From assembly GCF_002214185.1 (NCBI RefSeq), contig NZ_CP022161.1, positions 2,107,767 through 2,171,766 on the forward strand: a stretch of 64,000 bases of DNA, given 5' to 3'. The DNA is from Streptomyces capitiformicae. Its GTDB lineage: Bacteria > Actinomycetota > Actinomycetes > Streptomycetales > Streptomycetaceae. Position numbers and translations under genes: made by a program. Every line of letters starts with the position of its first letter. Position 1 is the first letter of the stretch. The notes beneath the pieces are model-generated. The model was not told where the DNA came from. It saw nothing but the letters and a program-made list of their open reading frames with translations, and made no database searches. Of the stretch, positions 26,828-36,567 are shown piece by piece.

Positions 26828-29463
26828 ACGCGCCGCGAGCGGGAGAGGAACCGGCGACGCCGGTCGGGGTGCGGGGTGCTCCTCGACGTCAGGCGGTGCA
26901 TGCGGCCTCCGGGAACCGGCTCGGCGTCGCGCACCCGAGGCAGGAGGGGCCGACGGATCTGCGTCTGGTGCCACCGGCGCTGGCCGCGTGGGCGACGGCG
27001 GCGCTGATGGTGCGCGTCTCGGCCGGGTGGGTCACGGGTGTGGTCGCGGTCTGCCTGATCGTGGGTGTGGCCCTTCTCCTCACTCGGCGCGGGCGGACTC
27101 CTGAGGAGGGGCGGAGGGCGCCGCGAGCAGTGGTCTGGACGAGAGCGTCCGTCGCCGCCGTGTCGCTGTGCGTCGCCGCCGCCGCGGCCTCCGCCGGGTT
27201 GCACGGGGCGGATCTGCGCCGAGGGCCGGTGCCTGCTCTGGCCGGGCGGTACGCGCAGGTGACCGCTGATGTGGAGCTCACCGCCGACCCACGGCTCACT
27301 CGACCCCGGATCAAGGGCCATCACGCGGCTCCGACGGCCGTACTCCTCCAGGCCGAGGTACGGCGCGTGAGGGGCCGGGACGGGACGGTCGTGGCCACGC
27401 GGACGCCGGTTCTGGTCATCGTCGATGTCGATGTAGATGTCGGTGCGGATGCGGATGCGGATGCGGATGCGGATGCGGATGCGGATGCGGACGCTGACGC
27501 TGACGTGCGGTCGGGCGCGGGCGAGGGCAGGCGTTCGCCTTGGCTCACGTTGCTGCCGTCCACTCGGGTGCGGGTGGTCGCGCAGGTCGTGCCGGCCCTT
27601 GCCGGGGGAGAGCGGGTCGCGGCTGTGCTGCGGGTGCGTGGGGGTGGGCCGCCGGAGGTGGTGGGGGAGGCGAGTGCGGCGCAGCGGTTCGCGGGGCGGT
27701 TGCGCGAAGGGCTGCGGGAGGCGACCGACGGGCTGGACGCGGACGCGCGGGCGTTGTTGCCGGGGTTCGTCGTCGGGGACACCTCGCGGGTACCGGCCGA
27801 GTTGGACGAGGCGTTCAAGGCGACCGACCTCACTCATTTGCTCGCGGTCAGCGGGGCCAACTTCACGATCTTGTTGGCACTGTTCATCGGGCCGCCCGGG
27901 CTGGCCCAGCGTGCCGAGCGGCGGGGACTCGCGGCCCGGCTCGGGATTCCGTTGCGGGTGACGGCGCTGGTCGGCGGTGTGCTGACGCTCGGCTTCGTGA
28001 TCGTGTGCCGGCCGGACCCGAGCGTGGTGCGGGCCGCTGCCTGCGGGTCGATCGCGCTGCTGGCCATCGCGACGGGCCGCCGCAGGTCGCTCATCCCCGC
28101 GCTGGCGACGGCGGTTTTGCTGTTGGTGCTGTACGACCCTTGGCTGGCCCGCAGTTATGGCTTCCTGCTGTCCGTCCTCGCGACAGGGGCCCTGCTCACT
28201 CTCGCCCCGCGCTGGAGTGCGGCGCTCCAGCGGCGCGGGGTGCCGCCGCGCCCCGCCGAGGCGCTGGCGGCGGCGGGCGCCGCGCAGGCCGTGTGCGCGC
28301 CGGTCGTCGCCGTGCTGTCGGCCAAGGTGAGCCTGGTGGCCGTGCCGTGCAATCTGCTGGCGGAGTTCGCCGTGGCGCCGGCCACGGTGCTGGGGTTCGC
28401 CGCGCTGGCGACGGCCCCGGTGGCGATGCCCGTGGCCGAGTGCATCGCCTGGTGCGCGAGTTGGCCCGCCGGTTGGATCGCGGGCATCGCGCGCACGGGG
28501 GCGTCCCTGCCCGGCGCCGGGGTGGACTGGCCGGGCAGTTGGACGGGGGCGTCGCTGCTGGCCCTCGTCACGCTGGTCGTCGTCCTGGTCGGCCGACGGC
28601 TCGTGAGCCGTCCGTGGCTGGTGGGGGCCTGCCTGGTGGTATTCCTGCTGGTCGTGGTGCAGCCGCCGCCGCTGACGAGGGTGATCACGGGGTGGCCGCC
28701 ACCGGGCTGGCGGTTGGTGATGTGCGATGTCGGACAGGGCGACGCGACCGTGCTGGCGGCGGGCGACGGCAGCGGAGTGGTCGTGGACGCCGGTCCCGAT
28801 CCGGTGCTGGTCGACCGCTGTCTGACGGCGCTCGGCATCACCAGGATCCCGCTCGTCGTCCTCACCCACTTCCACGCCGATCATGTGACGGGGCTGCCGG
28901 GAGTGCTGCGGGGGCGTTCGGTCGGGGCGATCCAGACGACGGGGTTCGAGGAGCCCGCGGACCAGGCCGAGTTCGTGCACCGGGAGGCGGCGGCCCGGCG
29001 GGTTCCGATGACGCGGGCCGTGGCCGGGGAGGAGCGGCGTACGGGCGGCCTCGCGTGGCGGGTGCTGTGGCCGCCGGGCGGCGCGTCCACCCCGGACGGG
29101 CCGAACGACGCCAGCGTGACCATGCTCGTACGGTCGGCCGGGCTGACCATGCTGCTGCTCGGCGACCTCGAACCGCCCGCCCAGCGGGAGCTGTCGAGAT
29201 CCCCCGAGGCCGCGGAACTGCGAGCCGTCGACGTACTGAAGGTCGCCCATCACGGGTCGGCCTACCAGGATCCGGACCTCATACGCGCGGTCGCCCCGCG
29301 GCTGGCGCTCATCTCGGCGGGCAGGGACAACCCGTATGGACACCCGGCCCCCAGCACGGTCGCGGCGCTGCGGGCCGGGGGTGCCACGGTGCTGCGTACG
29401 GACGAGGACGGAGCGGTCGCCGTCGCGGGTACGGCCACGGGGTTGCTGGTGGCGAGAGACTGA
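26824..29463 (+). CDS. comEC: ComEC/Rec2 DNA-uptake channel protein
   Basis: 879 residues. An N-terminal membrane part with an OB-like loop, the competence domain (LTHLLAVSGANFTILLALF, then about eight helices) and a C-terminal metallo-beta-lactamase-like domain (MCDVGQGDATVLAAGDGSGVVVDAG, LTHFHADHVTGL, VLKVAHHGSAYQDPDL). In known systems it passes single-stranded DNA across the membrane. Odd: residues about 200-227 are an Asp-Val/Ala-Asp low-complexity run encoded by a hexanucleotide repeat (27445-27504). It overlaps comEA by four bases and is followed five bases later by the acetyltransferase. Confidence 0.95.
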   Translation: MNAPRAGEEPATPVGVRGAPRRQAVHAASGNRLGVAHPRQEGPTDLRLVPPALAAWATAALMVRVSAGWVTGVVAVCLIVGVALLLTRRGRTPEEGRRAPRAVVWTRASVAAVSLCVAAAAASAGLHGADLRRGPVPALAGRYAQVTADVELTADPRLTRPRIKGHHAAPTAVLLQAEVRRVRGRDGTVVATRTPVLVIVDVDVDVGADADADADADADADADADADVRSGAGEGRRSPWLTLLPSTRVRVVAQVVPALAGGERVAAVLRVRGGGPPEVVGEASAAQRFAGRLREGLREATDGLDADARALLPGFVVGDTSRVPAELDEAFKATDLTHLLAVSGANFTILLALFIGPPGLAQRAERRGLAARLGIPLRVTALVGGVLTLGFVIVCRPDPSVVRAAACGSIALLAIATGRRRSLIPALATAVLLLVLYDPWLARSYGFLLSVLATGALLTLAPRWSAALQRRGVPPRPAEALAAAGAAQAVCAPVVAVLSAKVSLVAVPCNLLAEFAVAPATVLGFAALATAPVAMPVAECIAWCASWPAGWIAGIARTGASLPGAGVDWPGSWTGASLLALVTLVVVLVGRRLVSRPWLVGACLVVFLLVVVQPPPLTRVITGWPPPGWRLVMCDVGQGDATVLAAGDGSGVVVDAGPDPVLVDRCLTALGITRIPLVVLTHFHADHVTGLPGVLRGRSVGAIQTTGFEEPADQAEFVHREAAARRVPMTRAVAGEERRTGGLAWRVLWPPGGASTPDGPNDASVTMLVRSAGLTMLLLGDLEPPAQRELSRSPEAAELRAVDVLKVAHHGSAYQDPDLIRAVAPRLALISAGRDNPYGHPAPSTVAALRAGGATVLRTDEDGAVAVAGTATGLLVARD
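27445..27504 (+). repeat. In-frame GCGGAT hexanucleotide microsatellite inside comEC
   Basis: Seven perfect GCGGAT units (27445-27486) continue as GCGGAC, GCTGAC, GCTGAC, encoding alternating Ala-Asp. Related GATGT units lie just upstream. Unit length is a multiple of three, so copy-number change would not shift the frame. It lies in the loop before the competence domain. Confidence 0.95.
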
Positions 29464-29467
29464 GGTC

Positions 29468-30277
29468 ATGGATACCGCAGAGCTTGACGCCTACCTTCGC
29501 CGCATCGGGGCCGGGCATCCGGCCTGGCCCACCGTTGATGTACTGCGTGAGCTGCACCTGCGCCATCTGAAGGCGGTGCCGTTCGAGAACCTGTCGATCC
29601 ATCTCGGAGAGGAGATCGTGCTGGAGGAGAAGCGGCTGCTCGACAAGGTGGTCGGGGAGCGCAGGGGCGGCTTCTGCTTCGAACTGAACGGGCTGTTCGG
29701 AGCGTTGCTCGCGGCGCTGGGCTTCGATGTGACACTGCTCGCGGCACGGGTGTACGGCGACGCGGGGCGGCTCGGGATCCCGTACGACCACCTCGCGTTG
29801 CGGGTGCGGACGGTGGACGGGGGCGACTGGCTGGCCGACGTCGGATTCGGGGCGAACAGCCACTATCCGCTGAAGTTCGGGGACCGGGGGGAGCAGGAGG
29901 ACCCGGCCGGCACCTTCCGGGTGGTGGAGGCGGATCGGGAGAGCGGGGCTCGGGAGTTCGGGGACCTGGACGTCCTGCGGGACGGCAAGCCGCAGTACCG
30001 ACTGGAGGTCCGGCCGAGGGAGCTCAGGGACTTCGTGGCCGGGGCCTGGTGGCACAGCACGTCGCCGACCTCGCACTTCACGCAGTCGCTCGTCTGTTCC
30101 CGGGTCGGCGACGAGGGCGGCCGGATCACGCTCAGCGGGCGCACCCTCACGGTGACGTCCGCCGAGGGCCACCGGGAGGTGACCGAGTTGACGACGGACG
30201 CGGAGGTGCTGGGCGTGTACCGGGAGCGGTTCGGGATGGAGCTGGGGAGGGTGCCGGAGGTGAGGGCGACGCGATAG
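29468..30277 (+). CDS. nat: Arylamine N-acetyltransferase
   Basis: 269 residues, typical for NAT. Transfers acetyl or other acyl groups from CoA to arylamines. The Cys-His-Asp triad is visible in RRGGFCFELNGLF, PYDHLALRV and LADVGFGANSHYP. The N-terminal helical block (HPAWPTVDVLRELHLRHLKAVPFENLSIHLGE) is standard. ATG 29468 is four bases after the comEC stop, so it is cotranscribed. The role here (detoxification or acylation in secondary metabolism) is not shown by context. Confidence 0.95.
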   Translation: MDTAELDAYLRRIGAGHPAWPTVDVLRELHLRHLKAVPFENLSIHLGEEIVLEEKRLLDKVVGERRGGFCFELNGLFGALLAALGFDVTLLAARVYGDAGRLGIPYDHLALRVRTVDGGDWLADVGFGANSHYPLKFGDRGEQEDPAGTFRVVEADRESGAREFGDLDVLRDGKPQYRLEVRPRELRDFVAGAWWHSTSPTSHFTQSLVCSRVGDEGGRITLSGRTLTVTSAEGHREVTELTTDAEVLGVYRERFGMELGRVPEVRATR

Positions 30278-30340
30278 GGGCGGGCGGTCCGGCGTGGGGT
30301 GGGTCGGGGGTGGCTGGGTCGGGTGGCGGAAGATGGGGGC

Positions 30341-30586
30341 GTGAGTGATGTGAGACATGTGCTGGTGCTGCCCGACCGCGATGCCGCGGAGAAGGCGGCG
30401 GAGGCGCTCGGGGAGCGGTTCGGGCTGGACGAGGAACCGCAGCTGGTGCGGGACGCGCTGGCCGGGGAGGACGACGCCGAGGACGCGCAGTGGCTGCTGG
30501 TGCTTCGGGACGCGCACGGGCGGCTCGATCCGGCGGCGTTGGATGAGTTCGCGGGGGAGTGGGAGGGATGGCGGGAAGAACCGTGA
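30341..30586 (+). CDS. Small acidic protein of unknown function
   Basis: 81 residues from GTG 30341: VLVLPDRDAAEKAAEALGERFG, then EDDAEDAQWLLVLRD and EFAGEWEGW. It has a ferredoxin-like beta-alpha-beta feel and no cysteines, membrane segment or catalytic motif. A run of G precedes the GTG. It sits between nat and holA; a conserved companion but unnamed. Confidence 0.6.
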   Translation: MSDVRHVLVLPDRDAAEKAAEALGERFGLDEEPQLVRDALAGEDDAEDAQWLLVLRDAHGRLDPAALDEFAGEWEGWREEP

Positions 30587-30681
30587 CGCGGTGACGCCCC
30601 GCTGGGAGCACCGGTGGACTCCGAGGGGTGCGCCGGACGCCGCGGGGGCCCTTGTCAGTGGGGCGTGGGATGCTTTCGGGG

Positions 30682-31668
30682 ATGGCCAAGAAGACTGCGA
30701 ACGACGACCTTCTCGCCCCCGTCACGCTTGCCGTGGGCCAGGAGGACCTGCTGCTCGACCGTGCCGTGCGGGAGGTGGTGGCCGCCGCGAAGGCCGCCGA
30801 CGCCGACACCGACGTACGTGACCTGTCCTCGGACCAGTTGCAGCCCGGCACGCTCGCCGAGCTGACGAGTCCGTCGCTCTTCGCCGAGCGGAAGGTCGTG
30901 GTCGTACGCAATGCGCAGGATCTCTCGGCCGACACGATCAAGGACGTGAAGGCGTATCTCGGGGCTCCGGCCGAGGAGATCACCCTCGTGCTGGTGCACG
31001 CGGGCGGCGCCAAGGGGAAGGGGCTGCTGGACGCGGCCCGTAAGGCGGGGGCGCGGGAGGTGGCGTGCCCCAGGATGACGAAGCCGGCGGAGCGGCTGGC
31101 GTTCGTGCGGGGGGAGTTCCGGGCGCTCGGGCGGTCCGCCACGCCCGAGGCGTGCCAGGCGCTCGTCGACGCGATCGGGAGTGATCTGCGGGAGCTCGCG
31201 TCGGCGGCGGCGCAGCTGGTCGCGGATGTCGAGGGGACGATCGACGAGGCGGTCGTCGGGCGCTACTACACGGGGCGGGCCGAGGCGTCGAGCTTCGAGG
31301 TAGCCGATCGGGCCGTCGAGGGGCGGGCGGCGGAGGCGTTGGAGGCGCTCAGGTGGTCGTTGTCGACCGGGGTGGCGCCGGTGTTGATCACCAGTGCGCT
31401 GGCTCAGGGGGTGCGGGCGATCGGGAAGCTGTCGTCGGCGCGGGGTGGGCGGCCGGCGGATCTCGCGCGGGAGCTGGGGATGCCGCCGTGGAAGATCGAT
31501 CGGGTGCGGCAGCAGATGCGGGGGTGGACACCGGACGGTATCGCCGTGGCGTTGCGGGCTGTGGCTGAGGCCGATGCGGGGGTGAAGGGTGGGGGGGATG
31601 ATCCTGAGTACGCGTTGGAGAAGGCCGTGGTGACGATTGCGCGGGCCGCGCGGTCTCGCCGGGGGTGA
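30682..31668 (+). CDS. holA: DNA polymerase III delta subunit
   Basis: 328 residues. Clamp-loader subunit that opens the beta clamp. Features: LAVGQEDLLLDRAVREVV near the start, SPSLFAERKVVVVRNAQDL (delta-type domain I), EEITLVLVHAGG, and a C-terminal helical collar domain (DLARELGMPPWKIDRVRQQMRGW, VAEADAGVKGG). Start MAKKTANDD at ATG 30682, preceded by GGGG. It is convergent with rpsT, a neighbour pair found widely in actinobacteria. Confidence 0.95.
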   Translation: MAKKTANDDLLAPVTLAVGQEDLLLDRAVREVVAAAKAADADTDVRDLSSDQLQPGTLAELTSPSLFAERKVVVVRNAQDLSADTIKDVKAYLGAPAEEITLVLVHAGGAKGKGLLDAARKAGAREVACPRMTKPAERLAFVRGEFRALGRSATPEACQALVDAIGSDLRELASAAAQLVADVEGTIDEAVVGRYYTGRAEASSFEVADRAVEGRAAEALEALRWSLSTGVAPVLITSALAQGVRAIGKLSSARGGRPADLARELGMPPWKIDRVRQQMRGWTPDGIAVALRAVAEADAGVKGGGDDPEYALEKAVVTIARAARSRRG

Positions 31669-31669
31669 G

Positions 31670-31741
31670 TTTTTCGCCCCCGACGCCCTTACCCGTCCCT
31701 CCCCCACTCTCGGCTTCGCTCGAGCGGGGGGACCCCCATCC
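31670..31741. repeat. Dispersed intergenic repeat modules downstream of holA
   Basis: Bases 31670-31700 match the TTTTCGCCCCCG...CCTTACCCGTCCC module also seen at 55675 and 60927. Bases 31697-31741 match, in reverse orientation, the segment at 53012-53054 that lies inside the tricorn coding region, with one or two differences. Confidence 0.85.
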
Positions 31742-31790
31742 GAGGGCTGCCGCCCCAGCCCCCCGCGGAAAGTTCGTATGTGCGGGTGCG

Positions 31791-31840
31791 TCGTGGCTTG
31801 TCGAGCAGTTCCCCGCACCCCTTGTGGGGCGCTCATCGCG
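31791..31840. repeat. Dispersed palindromic repeat (variant copy)
   Basis: TGGCTTGTCGAGCAGTTCCCCGCACCCC followed by TTGTGGGGCGC is a diverged member of the GCAGTTCCCCGCGCCCCT family. The rest of this 355-base gap holds no gene. Confidence 0.65.
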
Positions 31841-31851
31841 CCCAACGCCGA

Positions 31852-31896
31852 AGGCCCCGTCTCACCACCCTGGGGAAGGGGAGTGCGGCGGGGCCT
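31852..31896. terminator. Candidate terminator between holA and rpsT
   Basis: AGGCCCCG (31852-31859) pairs with CGGGGCCT (31889-31896) across a 29-base loop. A second small stem (GGCCC/GGGCC, 31981-31996) lies nearer to the rpsT end. Either could end the convergent transcripts. Confidence 0.4.
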
Positions 31897-32023
31897 CGGT
31901 CAAGATGCTGGATCCGCACCCGCGTGGCGAACGCAGGCCGCGTGCGAATCCGGGGTGCCGGGTGGGAGCGGATGAGAGAGGGCCCGCTCTGGGGCCAGCC
32001 GGCGGTCAGATCAAAGGAGGAGC

Positions 32024-32290
32024 TCAGCCCTTGGGGGTGGCGACCTTGGAAGCAAGCGCCGACTTCTTGTTGGCGGCCTGGTTCTTGTGGATGACGCCCT
32101 TCGAGACGGCCTTGTCGAGCTGACGCGCGGCAGCGCGCTGGTACTCGGTGGCCTTCTCGACGTCACCCGCGGCAGCGGCCTCACGGGCCTTGCGGATCGC
32201 GGTCTTGAGCGACGACTTGACGGCCTTGTTGCGAAGGCGCGCCTTCTCGTTCGTCTTGTTCCGCTTGATCTGGGACTTGATGTTCGCCAC
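32024..32290 (-). CDS. rpsT: 30S ribosomal protein S20
   Basis: 88 residues, the normal S20: [26 protein letters not shown], basic helices throughout, C-terminal [18 protein letters not shown]20 binds 16S rRNA early in assembly. The start is GTG with AAGGCT upstream. The leader contains a direct repeat of AACCAAGCT (32304-32324), which could take part in folding or autoregulation. Divergent from lepA. Confidence 0.97.
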   Translation of the reverse strand: MANIKSQIKRNKTNEKARLRNKAVKSSLKTAIRKAREAAAAGDVEKATEYQRAAARQLDKAVSKGVIHKNQAANKKSALASKVATPKG

Positions 32291-32372
32291 GAATGAGCCT
32301 TTTCAGCTTGGTTTGAGCTTGGTTCTTCCTTGGATGTGCCTCCTGCTGAGAGGGCATGAGACACAGCCATCC

Positions 32373-32402
32373 ACGCTACCAGCCGCCTCAGGGTTGGCCC
32401 AA
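32373..32402 (-). promoter_or_regulatory. rpsT promoter
   Basis: Read on the minus strand: TTGGGC (32397-32402), 18-base spacer, TAGCGT (32373-32378). The transcript would carry a leader of about 75 bases. Confidence 0.65.
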
Positions 32403-32524
32403 ACCGGTCGCAGCTCTCCACCCGTGGGACCATGGAGCCTACGTATAGACCCGTTCGTACAGACCCGCTAGTTCCGACCCGAGACCGCAGACGGCTGCGG
32501 ACGCCTCAAGAATCAGGACCCTGC

Positions 32525-34393
32525 GTGCCCGCGATCCCTAGCCATGTGCCCGAGCCGAGCCGTACCGACCCGGCTCTGATCCGCAATTTCTGCATCATCG
32601 CGCACATCGACCACGGCAAGTCCACGCTCGCCGACCGGATGCTCCAGCTGACCGGTGTGGTCGAGCAGCGGCAGATGCGTGCTCAGTACCTCGACCGCAT
32701 GGACATCGAGCGTGAGCGCGGTATCACGATCAAGTCCCAGGCGGTGCGTCTGCCCTGGGCGCCGACCACCGATCCGGGCAGCACGCACATCCTCAACATG
32801 ATCGACACCCCGGGCCACGTCGACTTCACGTACGAGGTCTCGCGGTCGCTGGCGGCCTGTGAGGGGACCATCCTCCTCGTCGACGCCGCCCAGGGCATCG
32901 AGGCACAGACCCTCGCCAACCTGTATCTGGCGATGGAGAACGACCTCGCGATCATTCCGGTGCTCAACAAGATCGATCTGCCTGCGGCTCAGCCCGAGAA
33001 GTTCGCCGAGGAGCTCGCCAACCTGGTCGGGTGCGACCCGGACGACGTGCTGCGGGTCTCCGCGAAGACCGGTGTCGGTGTGGACGCGCTGCTCGACAAG
33101 GTCGTCGCCGAGGTTCCGGCGCCGGTCGGCGTCAAGGACGCGCCCGCCCGCGCGATGATCTTCGACTCGGTCTACGACTCCTACCGGGGCGTCGTCACCT
33201 ACGTCCGTGTCATCGACGGGCAGCTCAACAAGCGTGAGCGGATCCGGATGATGTCCACCAACGCCACGCACGAGCTGCTGGAGATCGGGACCAACTCGCC
33301 GGAGATGCTCCCCGCGGACGGGCTGGGCGTGGGTGAGGTGGGCTACCTCATCACCGGGGTGAAGGACGTCCGGCAGTCCAAGGTCGGTGACACGATCACC
33401 AGCCAGGCCAAGGGGGCGACCGAGGCACTGGGCGGGTACAAGGACCCCAAGCCCATGGTCTTCTCGGGTCTCTATCCGCTGGACGGGTCCGACTACCCCG
33501 AGCTGCGCGACGCCCTCGACAAGCTGCAGCTCAACGACGCCGCGCTCGTCTACGAGCCGGAGACCTCCGCCGCGCTGGGCTTCGGCTTCCGTGTCGGCTT
33601 CCTCGGGCTGCTGCACCTCGACGTCATCCGCGAGAGGCTCGAGCGTGAGTTCGGGCTCGACCTCATCGCCACCGCGCCGAACGTGGTCTACCGCGTGGTC
33701 ATGGAGGACGGCAGCGAGCACACGGTCACCAACCCGAGCGAGTTCCCCGAGGGGAAGATCGGGGAGGTGTACGAGCCGGTCGTACGGGCGACGATCCTGG
33801 CGCCGAGCGAGTTCATCGGTTCGATCATGGAGCTCTGCCAGACCCGGCGCGGTGTCCTGCTGGGCATGGACTACCTCTCCGAGGACCGGGTCGAGATCCG
33901 GTACACCCTCCCCCTCGCCGAGATCGTCTTCGACTTCTTCGACCAGCTGAAGTCCAAGACCCGCGGCTACGCCTCGCTGGACTACGAGCCCACCGGCGAG
34001 CAGACCTCCAGCCTGGTCAAGGTCGACATCCTGCTGCACGGCGACAAGGTGGACGCCTTCTCGGCGATCACCCACAAGGACGCGGCATACGCGTACGGTG
34101 TGCGCCTCGTCGCCAAGCTGCGTGAGCTGATCCCCCGGCAGGCGTTCGAGGTGCCGATCCAGGCCGCCATCGGCTCCCGGGTGATCGCCCGCGAGACCAT
34201 CCGCGCCATCCGCAAGGACGTCCTCGCCAAGTGCTACGGCGGTGACATCTCCCGTAAGCGGAAGCTGCTGGAGAAGCAGAAGGAAGGCAAGAAGCGGATG
34301 AAGATGGTGGGCTCTGTGGAGGTTCCGCAGGAGGCCTTCATCGCCGTGCTGTCCAGTGACGACAGCGCGGGCGGGGGCAAGGGCAAGAAATAG
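32525..34393 (+). CDS. lepA: Elongation factor 4 (LepA)
   Basis: 622 residues. Translational GTPase that back-translocates stalled ribosomes. G1 [14 protein letters not shown] near residue 25, the [12 protein letters not shown] switch, [14 protein letters not shown]; then EF-G-like domains II, III and V and the LepA-specific C-terminal domain ending in [20 protein letters not shown] sequence (here [19 protein letters not shown]), with a short Ser/Gly/Lys tail. GTG 32525 is chosen because it gives the standard [12 protein letters not shown] start and has AGGA upstream; an ATG at 32432 would add 31 unlikely residues. Confidence 0.96.
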   Translation: MPAIPSHVPEPSRTDPALIRNFCIIAHIDHGKSTLADRMLQLTGVVEQRQMRAQYLDRMDIERERGITIKSQAVRLPWAPTTDPGSTHILNMIDTPGHVDFTYEVSRSLAACEGTILLVDAAQGIEAQTLANLYLAMENDLAIIPVLNKIDLPAAQPEKFAEELANLVGCDPDDVLRVSAKTGVGVDALLDKVVAEVPAPVGVKDAPARAMIFDSVYDSYRGVVTYVRVIDGQLNKRERIRMMSTNATHELLEIGTNSPEMLPADGLGVGEVGYLITGVKDVRQSKVGDTITSQAKGATEALGGYKDPKPMVFSGLYPLDGSDYPELRDALDKLQLNDAALVYEPETSAALGFGFRVGFLGLLHLDVIRERLEREFGLDLIATAPNVVYRVVMEDGSEHTVTNPSEFPEGKIGEVYEPVVRATILAPSEFIGSIMELCQTRRGVLLGMDYLSEDRVEIRYTLPLAEIVFDFFDQLKSKTRGYASLDYEPTGEQTSSLVKVDILLHGDKVDAFSAITHKDAAYAYGVRLVAKLRELIPRQAFEVPIQAAIGSRVIARETIRAIRKDVLAKCYGGDISRKRKLLEKQKEGKKRMKMVGSVEVPQEAFIAVLSSDDSAGGGKGKK

Positions 34394-34402
34394 CCACGGC
34401 CA

Positions 34403-34436
34403 GCGGGCCCGTCGCGTTCCGGTGCGACGGGCCCGC
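34403..34436. terminator. Terminator after lepA
   Basis: Perfect 13-bp stem GCGGGCCCGTCGC/GCGACGGGCCCGC (34403-34415 with 34424-34436), followed by ATGTTGTTTGT. Confidence 0.9.
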
Positions 34437-34530
34437 ATGTTGTTTGTACGGTCGTTCTGGGTGGAAAGTGACGGCCCACCGCCCCTTACCAATGGGCGGG
34501 GCGCACTCTACTCTGATCACCACTCGATGG

Positions 34531-34545
34531 TTACTCGCGAGTTAA
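34531..34545. promoter_or_regulatory. Palindrome upstream of the acyl-CoA ligase
   Basis: TTACTCGCGAGTTAA, with a perfect ten-base core ACTCGCGAGT, 52 bases before the start. Dyads of the TTACT-N4-AGTAA type are known operators of TetR-family fatty-acid regulators in actinobacteria, so local control by acyl-CoA is plausible. Confidence 0.55.
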
Positions 34546-34596
34546 ACAACAGCCGCTTTTGAGCCAGCCGCACTGTCGCGGGCCCCGGAGGATGTC

Positions 34597-36474
34597 GTGA
34601 GCGACACACAGACCCTGATCGAGAACCGTCCGCCGTCCATGGCGGCCCTCTTCCTGGAGCGCGTGGCGGCCACACCGGACGCCGAGGCCTTCCGCTACCC
34701 CGTGCCCCCTGCCTCCGGCCAGGGCCCCTCGGACTGGAAGTCGCTGAGCTGGGCGGAGGCGGCCGAACGGGTCAACGCCATCGCGGCCGGGCTCGTCGAG
34801 CTGGGCGTGCAACCGGAGCAGCGGATCGCCCTGTCCTCCGCCACCAGGATCGAGTGGATCCTGTGCGATCTCGGCATCATGTGCGCGGGCGCGGCCAACA
34901 CCACGGTCTACCCGCAGACGAACGCCGAGGAATCCGCGTACATCCTGGCGGACTCCGGCAGCCGGATCCTCATCGCCGAGGACGCCGGGCAGCTCGCCAA
35001 GGCTCGCGAGAAGAAGGCCGAGCTGCCCGAGCTGACCCATGTCGTCGTCATCGACCCCGAGGACGCGGACATCTCCGAGGACTGGATCCTCTCCCTCGCC
35101 GAGCTGGAGGAGCGCGGCGCCGCGTATCTGGAGAAGAAGCCCGACCTGATCAAGGAGAAGGTCGGCGCGATCACCAAGGACCAGCTGGCCACCCTCATCT
35201 ACACCTCGGGCACCACGGGCCGCCCCAAGGGCGTGCGCCTGCCGCACGACAACTGGGCGTACATGGCGAAGGCCATCGGCGCGACCGGCCTGCTCGAACC
35301 GGAGGACGTGCAGTACCTGTGGCTGCCGCTCGCGCACGTCATGGGCAAGGTGCTCCTCGCGGGCCACATCGAGGTCGGGCACATCACCGCCGTCGACGGC
35401 CGGGTCGACAAGATCATCGAGAATCTGCCGGTGGTGCAGCCGACGTACATGGCCGCGGTGCCGCGCATCTTCGAGAAGGTCTACAACGGTGTCGCCGCCA
35501 AGGCGCGTGAGGGCGGCCCCGCCAAGTACAAGATCTTCCAGTGGGCGGCCGAGGTCGCGCGCGAGTACGCCAAGATCAGCCAGGACAGCTTCCGTCGCAC
35601 TGGCACCGCGTCCGTTCCGTTCGGGCTGGGGGCCAAGCACAAGGTCGCCGACGCGCTGGTCTACAAGAAGCTGCGCGAGGCGTTCGGCGGCCGGCTGCGT
35701 GCCTGTGTCTCCGGCTCGGTCGCGCTGGCGCCGGAGATCGGCTTCTTCTTCGCCGGCGCCGGCATCCCCATCCTGGAGGGCTACGGTCTGACCGAGTCCT
35801 CCGCCGCCTCCTTCCTCAACCCGGGCGAGGCCTTCCGCACGGGCACGGTGGGCAAGCCGCTGCCCGGCACGGAGGTGCGCATCGCGGACGACGGCGAGAT
35901 CCTGCTGCGCGGGCCCGGCATCATGGAGGGCTATCACAAGCTGCCCGACAAGACCGCCGAGGTCCTGGAGGCCGACGGCTGGTTCCACACCGGTGACATC
36001 GGTGAGCTGTCGCCCGACGGCTATCTGCGGATCACCGACCGCAAGAAGGATCTCTTCAAGACCTCCGGCGGCAAGTACATCGCGCCGACCGAGATCGAGG
36101 GCCAGTTCAAGTCGCTGTGCCCCTTCACGTCCAACGTCATGGTCATCGGCGCCGACCGCAACTTCTGCACGGCGTTGGTCGCCCTCGACGAGCCGTCCAT
36201 CCTCGGCTGGGCCAAGGAGAACGGGCTGGAGGGGAAGCCGTACGCGGAGGTCATCGCGGCGCCGGCCACGGTTGAGCTCATCGACGGGTATGTGAAGCGG
36301 GTGAACGAGGGGCTTCAGCGGTGGCAGACGATCAAGAAGTTCCGGTTGCTGCCGAGGGATTTGGACGTCGAGCACGGGGAGTTGACGCCGAGTCTGAAGT
36401 TGAAGCGGCCGGTGGTGGAGAAGGAGTACCAGCACCTCATCGATGAGATGTACGCCGGGACTCGCGAGGCGTAG
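34597..36474 (+). CDS. Long-chain fatty acid-CoA ligase (AMP-dependent)
   Basis: 625 residues. Activates fatty acids to acyl-CoA through an acyl-adenylate. Motifs: LATLIYTSGTTGRPKGVRLPH (P-loop), GYGLTESSAASF, GDIGELSPDGYLRITDRKKDLFKTSGGKYIAPTEIE, and the C-terminal lysine region LTPSLKLKRPVVEKEYQ. The size and the motif set match FACL-type long-chain ligases. GTG 34597 follows CCGGAGG. A palindromic dyad upstream suggests fatty-acid-responsive control. Confidence 0.92.
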   Translation: MSDTQTLIENRPPSMAALFLERVAATPDAEAFRYPVPPASGQGPSDWKSLSWAEAAERVNAIAAGLVELGVQPEQRIALSSATRIEWILCDLGIMCAGAANTTVYPQTNAEESAYILADSGSRILIAEDAGQLAKAREKKAELPELTHVVVIDPEDADISEDWILSLAELEERGAAYLEKKPDLIKEKVGAITKDQLATLIYTSGTTGRPKGVRLPHDNWAYMAKAIGATGLLEPEDVQYLWLPLAHVMGKVLLAGHIEVGHITAVDGRVDKIIENLPVVQPTYMAAVPRIFEKVYNGVAAKAREGGPAKYKIFQWAAEVAREYAKISQDSFRRTGTASVPFGLGAKHKVADALVYKKLREAFGGRLRACVSGSVALAPEIGFFFAGAGIPILEGYGLTESSAASFLNPGEAFRTGTVGKPLPGTEVRIADDGEILLRGPGIMEGYHKLPDKTAEVLEADGWFHTGDIGELSPDGYLRITDRKKDLFKTSGGKYIAPTEIEGQFKSLCPFTSNVMVIGADRNFCTALVALDEPSILGWAKENGLEGKPYAEVIAAPATVELIDGYVKRVNEGLQRWQTIKKFRLLPRDLDVEHGELTPSLKLKRPVVEKEYQHLIDEMYAGTREA

Positions 36475-36510
36475 GGGACGGCGGGGACTGCTGGCGGGTG
36501 CCGGTAGTCC

Positions 36511-36564
36511 GTGGCTGGTCGCGCCCGCGCGGCGGAGCCGCAAATGTCACAGCCCCGCGCCCCT
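36511..36564. repeat. Dispersed palindromic repeat between convergent genes
   Basis: GTGGCTGGTCGCGCCCGCGCGGCGGAGCCGCAAATGTCACAGCCCCGCGCCCCT-type block; the same modules occur in the opposite order at 49511-49612 and 51541-51608 (GGGGCTGTGACATATGCGGCTCCGCCGCGTGGGCGCG). Confidence 0.85.
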
Positions 36565-36567
36565 GAG

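Noticed and set aside
27445..27504. Short tandem repeat as regulatory array
   Set aside because: It lies in frame inside comEC and encodes Ala-Asp; no upstream promoter context.
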